NCBI GenBank assembly: GCA_022496805.1
Contig: CM040088.1
Coordinates: 29,270,452 to 29,334,451, forward strand
Length of the DNA: 64,000 bases
Reading direction: 5' to 3'
Source of the DNA: Pohlia nutans
Lineage: Eukaryota; Streptophyta; Bryopsida; Bryales; Mniaceae
Shown: in pieces, positions 45,094-57,866 of the stretch
How positions within the stretch are numbered: the stretch's first letter is position 1
Layout: each line of letters begins with the position of its first letter
Notes under the pieces: model-generated
Databases searched by the model: none
Seen by the model: the letters and a program-made list of their open reading frames with translations, nothing else
Told to the model about the DNA's origin: nothing
Position numbers and translations under genes: made by a program

Positions 45094-46218
45094 CTGATCG
45101 TTCAAAGGAAAAAAAGAAAGAAGAAAAGACTTGTTCTTTTGATTAGAATGCAGGTGACAAATTAAAAGAGAAGTGTTGTTTCAGCAAACGGAGTGAGTGA
45201 TTGAGAATAGTAGCATTCTGAATTATTGTACTAATGCTTCCCCGAAAAGCTAGTTTGCAGAAGCCAGAGTGAGTGAGTGAGGAAGCACATACTAGCGCAC
45301 AGGCATACTTTTGACTCTTAAGAAAAAAGGTGAGAACACCTGAAGCATGACAAGAAACTCAAGATTGCTTTCAAACACGGACATGGATATTAATTTGAAG
45401 GTCATGTAATTCGTCAACAGCCGAGGCACAGATTTTCTAAAGTATGTGGAAGATCCCGGCTGTAAAAAGCGTGAAAATCATATTTTTACAGTTGTCTTGT
45501 TGACCACGAACTTTGTCACAGGAATCAAGTCATGGTATTATTGAAACTCAACAAGTACTTTTAGTTTTAGGGCTACGGTGTCTGTCTGTCTTTTGCTAAT
45601 TTTCAATATTGCATAGATTTTAGTACATCGAATTTTGGCCGTTCATGTTGTGGGTATATTCATTCAGTTGGACAAATTCTCATGTGTTTGAACTATGTTT
45701 CATCCATTTGAACAAATTTTCATCAACTTTGGATGAATTATATAACAGTATTTTGGAAAAATGATTTTTAGTTTGGTGGTTCAATAATACCGTGGACCAC
45801 AGGATATGGTGACTTCAGTTTACTATTGATGTAGTAGAATGTCCATACACACATTTCGTACAAATGTTTGCCTTACGTAAAAATATGTAGCCATTTTAAA
45901 ACTATTAGTGTGTTTCATAGTAATGGCAATAATTGATGTAGTGGTGATGGTAGAGAATGCATGTTCTATTGTAGAATCAATTTCCAATTTCTTTCTGTAA
46001 ATTGACCCTTAGATGTATTTTCCCAATTTAGATATTCTAGGGTGCTTATTTAGTTTTAGCCTCAAAAATTATAAGTAAATTACATTTTCTTTTAAAACTG
46101 CATATTGTTTTTCTCATGCATGGTGCTTGAAAAAGAAAGTTCATAAAAATATCATTAGCAATAATTATTGGTGAAAGTTGAAAATGAAAAAACCAAGCCC
46201 GAGGAGCACATTTGACAA
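45094..46218. other. Interval without recognised gene
   Basis: No credible frame, RNA gene or bounded repeat. Confidence 0.35.
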
Positions 46219-46222
46219 TTAA

Positions 46223-47022
46223 CCCTTTAGTGCCTAGAGTGGTTCTGGAGAAACCACAGTTTTTTGGGTAATATTTTTTTTAAACATTCTCTCTTGAAAT
46301 TAGGAATGCTATCAATAGTATTCAACCGTATCAATATAAGCATAGCTTAATGAAACAAGTTTTGGTTAAATCTTGGTCAGATCAGACCGTTGGATTGAAA
46401 GATTATAGTATGTCTTTGAACCGTATAATGCACACTCCAAAATGAGATTTTGAGGGGTGTGTGACTTCAAAGTTAAATAGAATTTTGGTTAAATTTTCAA
46501 AAATGAAAGTGAAGCAGTTCAGCAATGACCTATGTCAACACCTCTCCATTGCAATCTTTCATGTCAATAACTGACTCACACATAATTATTGTGAATTTTA
46601 TAAGTGAGAGTGACTTATCTATGTACGGTTTAAGACAAAATTTATACGTTAAAATAAGAAAGGACTTGGTACATTGATCAAGATCGGAATACATACATTG
46701 ATGGAACATGAACAAGAGAACACAATCCAAAAATAAATACAAGATAACAAACTTTCAAATACAAGAAATACCGCATAGTACATGTGTTGTATTTGTAAGT
46801 ATTTGATGTATTTTGAGGTATTTGCAGTATTTTGGTGTTTTGAACATAGGTATTTGGATATCTAAGAAAGTCAGATTTCAAAATTTCTTTTTGCATCATC
46901 TGCATAATCAAAAGTTACACTTCTGAACTTCACACACCGAACTAAGATAGTTCACAGATTTTACAACATTTCATTTTTCGATGATCTAGTGACCACTTAC
47001 TGGTTACCTAGGCACTAAAGGG
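46223..47022. mobile_element. PB-6 element
   Basis: TTAA (46219-46222) then CCCTTTAGTGCCTAG; the right end CTAGGCACTAAAGGG is its exact complement, before TTAA (47023-47026). The 15-bp perfect inverted repeat and intact flanks suggest a fairly young copy. 800 bp. Two reverse-strand frames at 46530-46911 have no transposase motif. Confidence 0.8.
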
Positions 47023-47033
47023 TTAAGGGTTAA

Positions 47034-47589
47034 CCCTTAAAAAGACAAACCCATGCTTCAAATTTTTTATTTTGAATTTTCACCTGTAAATATAAAATTA
47101 AAATTACATTCTAAATATGGGCGATGCATGTATGAGAAAATTGAAAAATAAATAAATTCTATTGTGAGATGTAAATGGTCAAATTGCTTTGAAAACTGAA
47201 AAATCCAGCCCCTTGGGTTGAGTGTAACGACCGAAGATTAATTTGAAATTAACATTTGTGTATTTAGTCCTTGGGATTTTATGTGATAGGCGGGTAGTAC
47301 AAACCAAGTTGCTCTACCACAAAGCAAGAAAATTAAATAAAAATGATTGTTTTTGGTGGTGATAGTGGTAGGGCATGCTTGTTAGGCCATGACAAATTGT
47401 TGATAATTTTATGTATTTGGGCCTAAAATTGTCTCAAAGTACTTCTTTTTTTTGGAAAGAATGGTAAAATTTTCACCTTGTTTGATTTTTTTATAAACTC
47501 AACTACAAAATCTTTTTATTTTATTTATATATCCCTGTCATATTCTAAAACATAGAGAAAATAATTATTGCATGATCATAATGCTTAGG
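47034..47589. mobile_element. Possible further PB-type element
   Basis: TTAA (47030-47033) then CCCTTAAAAAGAC; a candidate right end is ATGCTTAGGGG before TCAA at 47590-47593. The interior matches no other copy here, so the pairing of ends is uncertain. Confidence 0.3.
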
Positions 47590-47593
47590 GGTC

Positions 47594-50500
47594 AAAAACA
47601 TGCACTTTAAAACTCTTCTCAAAGGTGAAATTTGATCAAGAATTTGATTTCACAAAAAATGAGTGTAAACTCGTGTGGTTATAATTTTTTACTTTTTTGA
47701 TAGTGTATTGGAGAAATGAATTGAAAATACACAAAAAATTCATTGAAGTAAAAATTAATATTCATTTCCAAGAAACAAACGGGGAAAAATGAAGGATGTA
47801 TATGATGAAAGCATAGCATAATAGAGCAATGGGAGCGAGAATGGAAGCCAATACCCTTTTGCAATGGGACTACAATGCACTTACAATCAGAAACTAATTT
47901 ACGTGACAATGACACGGTAGTCCTAAAAATCATGGAATACAATGGCATTCCTTCATTACTTAGAAAATGGATTTAAGTGAAGATTCTCTTTCAATCTAGT
48001 TTTCAAAAGGGTACTCCATTGCTACGAGGAAGGATTGAATTGGTAATAACTCTAACATGGAATTTAAAAATATTATTTCCAATGGCGAGATTCAATCCGT
48101 AAAAATAAAATAAAAATAGAAGTAAAATACTATTTTAACTAAAAACAAATTCTATAACTTCCTATGAAACAAATTCCTAAAATATTTTCATTCTATTAAT
48201 AAAAATATGGTGATTTAAAACTTTTTGTGTACAGATGGTTTGACCAAAATCATTAAAAATTATATGTAAAACACAAAAAAAACAAACAAACATTAAGTTA
48301 CATGCATTGGTTCGATTTTTTTTTTTTTTTAAACGCACAACTTTTGCAACATTTATTAAAATTACATACAACAAAGATTGACATATAGAACATGATAATC
48401 GAGAATTGCCCCAGAATTGCCCTAATGTTCAAAGTCGATAATTAATAGATACAAATTTTCATTTGCCAAATCCAAAATCACAGAAAATCGTTTCAATAGA
48501 GATTTAGGATTTCTTTTATTTTCAAAATTTTTAATCTTATAATTGAAATTAATCTTGACTGATAACATATGGTGATCGACAAAATTCTATTTAGTTAATG
48601 AAAAAAAATGATATGTTTGTAAAATGATATTCAACACAAATTATTGTGATTGTCTTGTATTGATTATGAATTTTATCCCATGAAACAACTTTTGAGTTAT
48701 TTTTCAACAAGTTCCAAATCAGTAGTTAAAGACACTTTTAATTAATGAACTATAATGTATGCAACTTAAATTTGGATGTAATTTTGAAAAGCACCGTAGT
48801 TTGTACTATCTCTACCAACGTAATTTTGAAGAGACAAACTTTTAATCATATCAATTTCTATTTTTCAACACACTTGACAATTATAAATTTTTTGAAGTTA
48901 AAATATCATTTGTGCTTGTTATTTTTAAATAATATTTAAAAAAAAAAACAAAAACATGTTGATATGAAAATATGTTATTTGAAATTGTTCTTCTCACTTC
49001 GATCTCTATCCTTAAAGTAACTTGGAATTGGCTAGTACATTGTTAATTCTATTTAGTTCATAATATTTAGTTAATTGTTAGAGAATGTAAATTTTTTTTT
49101 CTTCTTTTAACGGTATATTAGAGCATCTTATTTGAAGCTTCGGAAATGATTCATTTCAAACTTTATATAACAAAGAAACAACAACTTTTGGATATTTAAA
49201 CCATTGTGAGTTTAGTCAAGCCGGTATCAAAAAAAATAAGAGCTCCTCATCTTTGTAATACAATTACGGAACATCTCTGCCATGTCTCGACATATTCCTT
49301 ATGCCAAATCATCTTTTAATAAGCCAAATGTAAGCAACTAGGCCAATATAGTCCATGAGTCTTTAGCATGGCACTTCTTTATTTGTCACTAGATATCATT
49401 GTTCAAACCTTGAAGGTGAGTACAAGACCTACGTGTTCACATGGTAACACATTTCACACCTTATGCAAATGATCGATATGTTCATATGGTGACACGGTCC
49501 ACGCCTTGAAAGTTGGGCAAAGGATTCACGTGTTCGTTCTAACACTGTTCATACCTTGAAAGGTGGGCAAAGGACATACTTGTTTATTGGATGCCAATGT
49601 TTATGCGTTAAAAAAGTTGTCAAAGTTCATGGAAATGTGATATGGAGTTTGAAAACATGGTAAGGGTGTAGAGGAAACATAAACTTTCCACGTCGAGCCA
49701 TGTAATGTTTATAGTTTAGGAAAGAAGCATTGAGCCTTGGGACCACGGCTGATTGTTTTATCCTTTTTGCACTTAATTCTATAGTTCCCATCTTTCAACA
49801 AACTAAAAAATTAAAGTAATAGAAGAAGCATTGAACAATGTATAGTGAGGTGGTTTTAGATCTATAGTTTGATGTTGTATAGATGCTTTAATTCTTCTTT
49901 AATACACACTATAATTGCACATTCCAACATATCTAAAGTAACTTTCATGTTCTATATTTATATAGTTGGATAACTTCCACATGACTAATTGTCCACTATC
50001 TCTCTAGGTCGTGCAATTAGGGAAAGTCGAGTGCATGCTTTCCTCAACAATTACCATGGAGAATGAATTAATAGTGTCCATTTATATTGAGGGATGAAAT
50101 AACTCCAAAAGTTAGAAATATCTTTGTATCATGAAGATTATAAGATTGTAAAAGTACTCTCTACAAAATTAATGTGACCAACAATAATCACACAAAAATG
50201 CAGTGTAATAGTATAGCTAAAACATGAAAACCACATGATTTAAAAGAAGAAGAAGCTAAAAGCAAGCCCACTTTTGACGTTGTCATCTCTATTCCTGAAT
50301 TAGTCTAAACCTTAATTGCCAGACAAGATGAGTTGGTTGGTATCTACGAGCAAAATACTAGCCTCAAATGCTTTGTTTGGCAAAAAGTCTTCCCAAATCA
50401 AATCAAGACCTCAATTTTTTTGTCAAGAAATTTGACAATAACACTAAAGTTAAAACATCTATAACCGATAACTTAAGTTTTTCTAGCCTATTTGGAGTAA

Positions 50501-51094
50501 GAGGAGAAGGCAAATAATGTTTTTTCCTTTATAAGAAAATAGAAATAAGGAATAATGCATTTTTTTTTCTGTAATTTGATTCTAAAAATGAAATTTCTAC
50601 AATTTTTTCAAAGCAAAAAGTTAGTCATCACCTAAAACCAATAACTGGACTATCCCAATTTTGTGAATATATGATCCCACAAACTAGCCCAAATTACTTC
50701 TTGAATTTGACTAATATAAGTAATAGTGCAAGATGTTGATTGATTGACTAAAGTTCTTATACAAGAGGCATTGAGTTTGGTTGTTAACCATTATGGGTCA
50801 ATCTACAGTCTACACCCATTGTTTAGAAACCCTAATCGTCTTAATGACAACCACTGTTCACCATAGCCCCATTTTCCCTGAAATTTCCATTTTGGGCACT
50901 CTAGGGGTTGTTTTAGCAATTTGGGGCCTATCACTCCAAATTGCTCTAGGAGGACCTATTTGGAAATAAGAATCCATAGGAGAAGTGGGTTATTGTTTTA
51001 GGTGTGCCCTCAATCGGTTCAAAATAGGGGACAATTTAATGCCCGTGTCATTTAGACGACCGGGAGATTTACAAAATTCCCAAGCTACACATTG
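47594..51094. other. Long AT-rich interval, no gene recognised
   Basis: At 49380-49570 the phrase CCTTGAAAGTTGGGCAAAGGA and related CCTTGAAGGTGAG, CCTTGAAAGGTGGGCAAAGG recur at loose spacing with CACGTGTTC words, a diverged tandem repeat with a period of about 60-65 bp. A poly-T of 14 lies near 48317. The 50781-50969 frame is hydrophobic but has no recognised family. Confidence 0.4.
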
Positions 51095-51097
51095 GTT

Positions 51098-51207
51098 CAC
51101 TAGTTGAAAACGTGGCGCTCCCCAGGGAGATGATCACTATGCATACATGGAATTGGGCACCACATGCATGGGCAACTCCCTCGACAATGCCACCTTTTCT
51201 ACTAGTG
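51098..51207. mobile_element. CACTA-type MITE, 110 bp
   Basis: The ends are CACTAGTTGAAAACGTGGC and GCCACCTTTTCTACTAGTG, with GTT on both sides (51095-51097 and 51208-51210). The interior CCCAGGGAGATG, GGCACCACATGCATG matches the element at 37187-37364. It lies about 2 kb upstream of the CSLC start. The 116-residue frame starting inside at 51112 is therefore not a gene start. Confidence 0.8.
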
Positions 51208-52111
51208 GTTATGGGTGTTCTCTCCATTACGGGTGCTTCTACTTTGGTGAGAATGATCCAAATTCTCCCTAAGATCCTCACTAAAAGTGCCACATATGAA
51301 GAGAATTGGGAGCTCACCTACCCTCAAATAAAAATGCACTGGACCACAGTCAACAACAGCTACATAATCACCACACTCCAAGTCTCCATACGGTATCCAA
51401 AGGTCAAAATCCGAGTCAGACTTAATTATTGCAGTAATACAGGTCCATTAGTCACGGATTAATTTTTAATCCGGGTACATTTGTAATGAGGGATCAAGCA
51501 CCTGATCACAACTCAACCGCGCCATAACTTACAACATTCAGAGGCTACAGAACCGGAACTGAGGCCAATAGCCAAAGTGGAGGCTCTCATGTACTCATGG
51601 AGAGACACTACTAACTAGTAACTTATTATAACATACTAGTAAGTTGGCGGCCCACAAGCCAACACACGTGGCGCGCCCAGATATTCCATCATGGCAGACA
51701 ATTCCTCCTTTCACTCCTGGATCTCCGACGGACGAATGGAGCCACCGAGCCAGCCCATGACCGTGCCCCTTGCCCGTGACCGTGCGCGAGATCTGACCAC
51801 GGTCGTAAGGGGCGCGACCCCGCGCCCTAAGCGCGTGGGCTGCGAGTCTCGGCTGCCAAGAGGCCGGTGGTGCCGCGAGTGTCTCTGTTGTGTGCAGCTG
51901 TGCCTGCTGCTGCGGCCCACTTCTTTGTGTACACAACAGCCCCCCTTCTCCATCGCCATTGCCAGAGTCTCACGCGCTCAGAGCTGGCTACCCTCCTTGG
52001 GATCCAGGAGTAACAAGTCTCGTTCCTTGTTTTGTTTGGGCCGCAACAAACGAACACGAAGAAGTTGAACCTGCTGCTACTGCTGCTGCTGCAAGTGCTG
52101 TTTCTACGAAG

Positions 52112-52923
52112 GTAGGGTGCTGACATATCTCTGTTTTACGAGTGAGGAACTCCCATCCCGGTTTGCGGGGAGCTTCTGTGTGTGTCTTGCAACAGCGGCA
52201 TTGATCTCCTTCTGTGAAAGGTCGGGTGGCGTGGCTTTTGTTGTTTTCGTGAGATTTGTTCGGGAGCCAGCCGACCTTTGTTGGTTGAGGAGCTCGTTGT
52301 TGGGTTGCGAGTTTGATGATGCTTTTGCCACCCACATTTCGAGTATTCTACCATTCCTACGTTTGTGTGATGATATTCAGCTGAGCTTTGAGAGTGTGCT
52401 TGTTCATCCCCGGAGATTCGCACAAGGAGCTGCAGCATTGTGTTTTGGAGATCTCGGTTTTGAGCTCTCGACGCGTGTGTTATCCTGTGCAATCTGACTC
52501 GTAGTTGTCTGGCTGTTGAGTAGCTTCTGGATCTATTGTTCTTCCGCCACGGGTGTCCCTTATCCCGTGGGTTAATTAGGTAGCCTGATCTACTTTGCCA
52601 AGAACGAATGTGATTGCTGGGGTGGTGTTGTTGCTTGCGTAGATTTAGAGCAAGAGGGTTTAGGTGTAATGGTTCTTGGTTCTTCGTTTCCGCGCTTTCA
52701 AAAAAGAGCGCCATCCTGTCGTTAGTTGGTTGTATTTCAGATTTCGCCTCACGAGCTAGCTAAGTTTATATGTAACCAGTGCGGAGATCTTCACATATGA
52801 GTGGAAGATCTAATTCTTTTCTTAGAGAAGATCTCGAATGTCGACCGGCAAGAAATGTAGTAAGGATTTCTTTTCACTTCTATTTTGTGCATATTCTAAA
52901 CTGCGTTTTAATTAGGTCTGCAG
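52112..52923 (+). other. Possible intron in the 5' untranslated region
   Basis: A donor-like CTACGAAG-GTAGGG at 52112 and pyrimidine-rich acceptors ending TTTTAATTAG (52915) or GTCTGCAG (52923) could define an intron of about 800 nt, T-rich inside. Such leader introns are common in plant housekeeping genes. This is inferred from splice-site words only. Confidence 0.3.
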
Positions 52924-52924
52924 G

Positions 52925-53005
52925 ATGGCCATGGTCGTTGAGGCAGCAAGGAGCCGCGTGAGATCATACAGGGTGAGCCTACACTCGCAAGAATTGGAGC
53001 TCTAA
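52925..53005 (+). CDS. Upstream open reading frame in the CSLC leader
   Basis: A 26-codon frame beginning MAMVVEAARSRVRSYR and ending at TAA 53003-53005, 65 nt before the CSLC start codon. It would lie in the leader whether or not the upstream intron exists. It could reduce translation of the main frame. No conserved uORF peptide is recognised, and the function is untested inference. Confidence 0.35.
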   Translation: MAMVVEAARSRVRSYRVSLHSQELEL

Positions 53006-53070
53006 GCTGTCTCTGCATCGAAGGCTCCGGTGAGGAGAGTCAAAAAGAAAAAACAACAAAAAAGAAAACA

Positions 53071-56001
53071 ATGCCGCCCAGCTTTGACTTCCAGGATTTG
53101 TGGTCGAAGGAGGAGCACCGGGGGACACCCGTGGTAGTGAAAATGGACAATCCGAACTGGGACATGCTGGAGCTTGAAGGACCAGCGCATCAAGGCGCAG
53201 AGGGAGTGCAGAAGGGAAAGAACAAGAACGCGAAGCAGCTGACATGGGTATTGCTCCTGAAGGCGCACCGAGCCGCAGGCTGTGTGGCCTACTTGGCAAT
53301 GGGACTGTGGACACTTTTGGCTGCGATTCAGAACCGGTTGATCGCGCCCAAGACCACCGGTGTTCCCCTGGACAAGCCGGTAAAAGGGAAACTCTACAAG
53401 TACATCAGGGCGTTTCTAGTGTTTGCTCTTGTCATGTTGTGTATAGAGGTCGGGGCGCATAGCCTCGGATGGAATTTTGCCGCGCCCACCGGCATGAACA
53501 TCTGGAACCTGCCCCATGCAATTTACATGGGTTGGATGGTGTTCCGGCTCCAGTACATCGGCCCCGCTCTGCAACTCGCTGCAGACAGCTGCATCGTGCT
53601 GTTCCTCATTCAATCCGCAGACAGAATAATTCAGTTCATGGGCTGCATGTACGTCAAGGTCATGCGCATCAAGCCCATTCCTGTTAACCCCTCGCTTGAA
53701 TCTGATGACCCTGAGCAGCCTGACAAGGGCTACCCCATGGTACTCATCCAGATTCCCATGTGCAATGAACGCGAGGTTCGATCTCTTCACCCTCCTGATA
53801 TTCATGCTCTGTACATTATGGTGTGCAAGATCTTTAATCGGAGTGCTGTCTGAGCGTTTTCAGGTGTATGAGCAGTCGATTTCTTGCACTTGGTTCTACT
53901 GCGTTTTGTTCCGAATGACGTTTGTTGATTGAGATGTTGCAATTTCAATGAAAGACGAGAAGAAACTCATCTCTGTGGAACTTTATTCGTTTATAAGGTT
54001 GTACATTTTGTGTCTGAAACTTCCTAATTTGTGCTGAGGTCGTATTAGTTGTGAATTTGGACAAGGGATATTCATGCTCTGTACATTATGGTGTGGAGGT
54101 TCGATAATCGGAGTATTGTTGAGTGTTTTCAGGTGTATGTTTCTGAATGTGCCGAGGTCGTTTTAGTTGTGGATTTTCATTTCAGTTCAGTAGAAGGGAT
54201 ATTCATGCTCTGTATATTATGGTGGGTGGAGGTTGATCAATAATCAAAGGAGTGTTTGAGTGTTTTCAGGTGTACGAGCAGTCCATTTCGGCGGTGTGCC
54301 AGATAGATTGGCCGAGGAACCGCATGCTAGTGCAGGTGTTGGATGACTCAGACGATGTGGAGACGCAGGAGCTTATTGAGGCTGAGGTTCACAAATGGCA
54401 TCTCAAAGGGATTAATATCATCTACCGGCACCGGGAGAATCGCACAGGGTACAAGGCAGGTAACTTGCGATCCGCCATGAGTTGTGACTACGTGAAGGAC
54501 TACGAGTTTGTCACTATCTTTGACGCCGATTTTCAGCCCAAGTCCGATTTCCTGAAGCGAACCATGCCTCACTTCAAGGTACTGCTCATTCTCGGCTCTA
54601 TTAATTTTTGACTGACGGCAGAGGATTCAAACGGCGATGGTTTTGATTGATGTGGTTGATTTGTTGCAGGAGAATCCTGAGCTCTGTCTGGTGCAAACTC
54701 GGTGGTCGTTTGTGAACAAAGAAGAGAATCTGCTCACCCGGCTGCAGAATATCAATTTGTGCTTTCACTTTGAGGTCGAGCAGCAGGTGAATGGGCACTT
54801 CTTGAATTTCTTCGGATTCAATGGCACTGCTGGTGTGTGGCGAATTAGTGCATTGGAGAGCTGCGGTGGATGGATGGATCGGACCACTGTGGAAGATATG
54901 GACATTGCTGTTCGTGCTCACCTTGATGGTTGGAAGTTCATCTTCCTCAATGATGTTCGGGTACGCTCTTTGGATTGCAAGTGCCTATGTTTTTGTGTCT
55001 TGTTTGTCAAAGTTCACGCAGGATCCTTCATAATTCAGAATTTTTTGTTTACTTAGATTTGGATATTTTTGAAGAAGATTGTGACTAAAGGTTGGGTGTG
55101 GATTTGCAGTGTCTATGTGAGCTTCCTGAGTCTTATGAGGCTTACCGAAAGCAGCAGCACCGGTGGCACTCTGGACCCATGCAGTTGTTCCGACTGTGCC
55201 TACCAGACATCATAAAATCTAAGGTACATTTTATGTCATTCTCTGGTTCATTTTTTGAATTAAAACTCTCTTATATTCATATACTCATTCTGCGTTTGAT
55301 CTGATCATGCGATCGATGGGTTTTTGCAGCTACCGGTTTCAAAGAAGGGGAATCTGATCTTCCTGTTCTTCTTGCTAAGGAAGTTGATCCTTCCTTTCTA
55401 CTCCTTCACACTGTTCTGTGTGATCTTACCGTTGACGATGTTTGTACCGGAAGCACAATTACCAGTGTGGGTGGTTTGCTACATTCCAGCAGTAATGTCA
55501 TTTATGAACATCTTGCCGGCACCCAAGTCGTTCCCATTCCTGATCCCATATCTCCTTTTCGAGAACACCATGTCAGTGACCAAGTTTCAAGCCATGATTT
55601 CGGGTTTATTCCAGCTAAGCAGCTCGCTGGAGTGGGTGGTCACCAAGAAGTCTGGTCGAGCGTCTGAAGCAGATTTGGTTGCGGATACGAAAAACACGAA
55701 TCCTCAAGATAGAGATCAGCTTCAAAAGCTGAACCGAGTCACATCTGAATCCGGTCTGGACGCTTTGAAGAAGGAGCAGAAGGACCTTCCTGTGTCGGTT
55801 CCGGATCCAGCGCCGTCGGCAGCCAAGAAGAAGAAGAAGAACCGACTGTACTGGAACGAGCTCGCGCTGGCGTGTTTGCTTTTGACAGCGGCCGCCCGGA
55901 GTTTGTTGACAGAGCATGGGCTCCATTTTTACTTCTTGCTGTTCCAGGGAATCTCCTTCTTGGTGGTTGGGTTGGACCTAATCGGGGAGCAAGTGAGCTA
56001 G
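53071..56001 (+). CDS. CSLC: Cellulose synthase-like C glucan synthase (five exons)
   Basis: A Golgi multi-pass GT2 glycosyltransferase; the CSLC family polymerises the beta-1,4-glucan backbone of xyloglucan from UDP-glucose. Exons: 53071-53775, 54270-54578, 54670-54960, 55110-55223, 55330-56001; 696 residues, usual for the family, all introns phase 0 and GT-AG. The start gives the conserved family N-terminus ([16 protein letters not shown]). Membrane segments lie near residues 66-86 and 112-130, a hydrophobic stretch near 165-190, then four C-terminal segments between about 482 and 690. Catalytic motifs: DD at 260-261 (LDDSDD), DAD 320-322 (DADFQ), ED 413-414 (TVEDMD), QxxRW 450-454 (QQHRW). 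[25 protein letters not shown] and WVVTKKSGR are CSLC signatures that separate it from CSLA and CESA. A lysine-rich run (KKKKK) lies near 639-643. No defect is seen. Intron 1 carries decoy splice sites. Confidence 0.95.
53797..54289 (+). repeat. Three copies of a splice-acceptor unit in CSLC intron 1
   Basis: Units at 53797-53882, 54067-54141 and 54198-54289 each run from GATATTCATGCTCTGTA through TAATCGGAG-like words to GTTTTCAGGTGTA. The third contains the true acceptor (AG at 54268-54269) and the first bases of exon 2. The first also copies about 20 bases of exon 2 (GTGTATGAGCAGTCGATTTC); the second copies only GTGTATG. The second and third also share an upstream block (GAGGTCGT.TTAGTTGTG). 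Confidence 0.9.
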
Positions 56002-56620
56002 CCGCCTCCATGTACACTGGAAGCAAGTGCGGCGAGGTCCCAAATCGTGGGTTACTTACCTAGTAGAGCGCCTGGTGCGACCCTGAATTTGGTGCAGCCA
56101 CATTGGAAGTACCATTGGAACAACACAATTGTGCAATTGCAGGCATTGCAGTTGCAGTGTGATGCTCAAGCGGTACCGAAGTGGAAACGATCATCGACAT
56201 TGAGTAGAAGGAAACAATTACAACAGCATAGGACCTTGAGGTGTTGCAGTGCGCGCGGCCGGCCAGCTGGAGATAAAACTGACACAGAGACAGAGACAGA
56301 CAGAGAGAGAGAATTCTTCTATAGGGTTCCCAGCCTCTGCAGATCTGGGTACGCTTGTCGCTCTACCCACCCTATTAGTAACCCCCTTTTCATCATCAAC
56401 CCTCAGATCATTCTTTTGAGCCAACACATTTATTCAGATGCCTCCATGACAGGCGCTATCCCATGGCAATATGTACTAAAATTGCGCCTCAGGCTTATGT
56501 GAATAATCCCATTAGTTCTTGGTGTAAGAACACACACCAGTAATGTATGCGTCTACACTTAGCAGTGGTGCATCTCGTCATTATGTTGATCTGCTCAACC
56601 TGAGAAATAAATTTGACGAT
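56002..56620 (+). terminator. CSLC 3' untranslated region with candidate poly(A) signal
   Basis: Composition stays moderate until about 56500 and an AATAAA lies at 56606-56611, about 605 nt after the stop. A CAGAGA-type microsatellite is at 56280-56311. The 151-residue frame starting at 56047 has no known domain and is probably untranslated. The exact cleavage site cannot be seen. Confidence 0.45.
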
Positions 56621-57797
56621 TCAACCCCACCGTCCTCTTTCCTCGGTCCTCTTTTCGCCAGGTACTACTACCCCCTACTAAAGCCTGGACTGTGATCAAT
56701 TATTTGCTCTACTTGTCGCATACTTTTGTCATTATGAACCATCTTTTTCCCAGTGAACTCTTCTTCAGTCAACTACAAGTTCATTGAATCTTGCAGCTGC
56801 CAGTCGTTGTGATACGGTAATAGTCTGATGCAATTGAGACACCTCGTCGGTTCCCTTTATAGCCGTAAGTTCTGTCACAGTACCTTCAGTTTTCCCTTTC
56901 GAACTAGTAAGTACTGGTTTGTGTCAAATTCCATGCTTAAGTATCCATAGGTGCAATAGAAAGTTACCACGCTTCAATTAAATGTGTTCTCCACGACAGT
57001 GTTTTTTGCTATGATCGACACACGCCTTGCCATGCAGCTGTCATCAATCTCATGAGTATCTGGGTACACTTTTGTATTGATTTTTAAAACATAGGCACCG
57101 GCCTGGGTACATTTGAGTGAAACAACTCTATTTTGATCAAAGCTAGTTTATCTCCTGAATGAGTGCTGAGGTAACCACTTTGTCTAATGAAGTAACCATG
57201 TGCCGAGCGTATTTGCTGACGTATTTGCTGACGCATTGTGAAATACAATCTTTTATGGAATAGAATTTGTTACATTTACTATATCGTAATGCCAAAAACC
57301 ACATTGCAGACGCTAGAGACCATGTAGTCAAAGCCAAAGACCACGTTGCTAAAGCATAAGACCAAGGTTGTGGTCATTGGTTATGGCACTACAAACTTTG
57401 GTTATAGTAATGTAGTCTTTGGCTTTGGCAATGTGATTTTTAACATTATGATTTAGTAAATTTAACAAATTCTATTCCATATTCTTTTTTCAACCATTGA
57501 GATTATGTTTGGTGCCTATAGAAATAGCATCCCTTGTTCTAATGTTTCAAAGTAATCCTTTGGAGAAGGAGGAACAATGCTAATTCAATCTTGGTGGATT
57601 AGTCGTCCATGTTAACCATTAAACGTCCAAGGTTATTCTTCATTTTTGAGCATCATTTTTGTCCCCATATTTTCACTTTTTTAAGAATATTTTTGTTGCA
57701 CTTTATAAATAATATCATTCGAAAAAAATTGGGGTCTTTAATAGGCCCCTTTCCATTTGAGATCTGTTGATGCAGATCTCATGCGATTTTTTAAAAT

Positions 57798-57829
<32 letters not shown>

Positions 57830-57833
57830 ATTA

Positions 57834-57866
<33 letters not shown>

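Larger units (their letters stand above)
51600..53070 (+). promoter_or_regulatory. GC-rich promoter and leader region of the CSLC gene
   Basis: Composition rises sharply from about 51655 compared with the AT-rich DNA to the left, and open frames appear on both strands purely because stops become rare. A G-box (CACGTG, followed by GC) lies at 51665-51670. A CTG-rich stretch (52069-52095) precedes a good splice donor, so the transcript may start before it. No clear TATA box was fixed. Frames here (for example 52136-52714 reverse, 192 codons) lack known domains and overlap each other, so they are not called. Confidence 0.5.

Noticed and set aside
50781..50969. Hydrophobic 62-codon frame that at first looked like an organelle-derived membrane protein
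   Set aside because: No specific plastid or mitochondrial gene could be recognised, and neighbouring DNA shows no organelle sequence.
51112..51462. A 116-codon frame upstream of the gene
   Set aside because: Its first codons lie inside a CACTA-type MITE and the rest shows no recognisable domain.
51691..52714. Long overlapping open frames on both strands (125 to 192 codons) upstream of CSLC
   Set aside because: They arise where GC content is high and stops are rare, overlap each other on opposite strands and have no known domain; the region fits a leader and promoter better.
53853..53932. An additional CSLC coding exon at the first VYEQSIS copy
   Set aside because: The frame leaves the family sequence after seven residues and stops; the copy at 54270 continues the conserved protein without a break.
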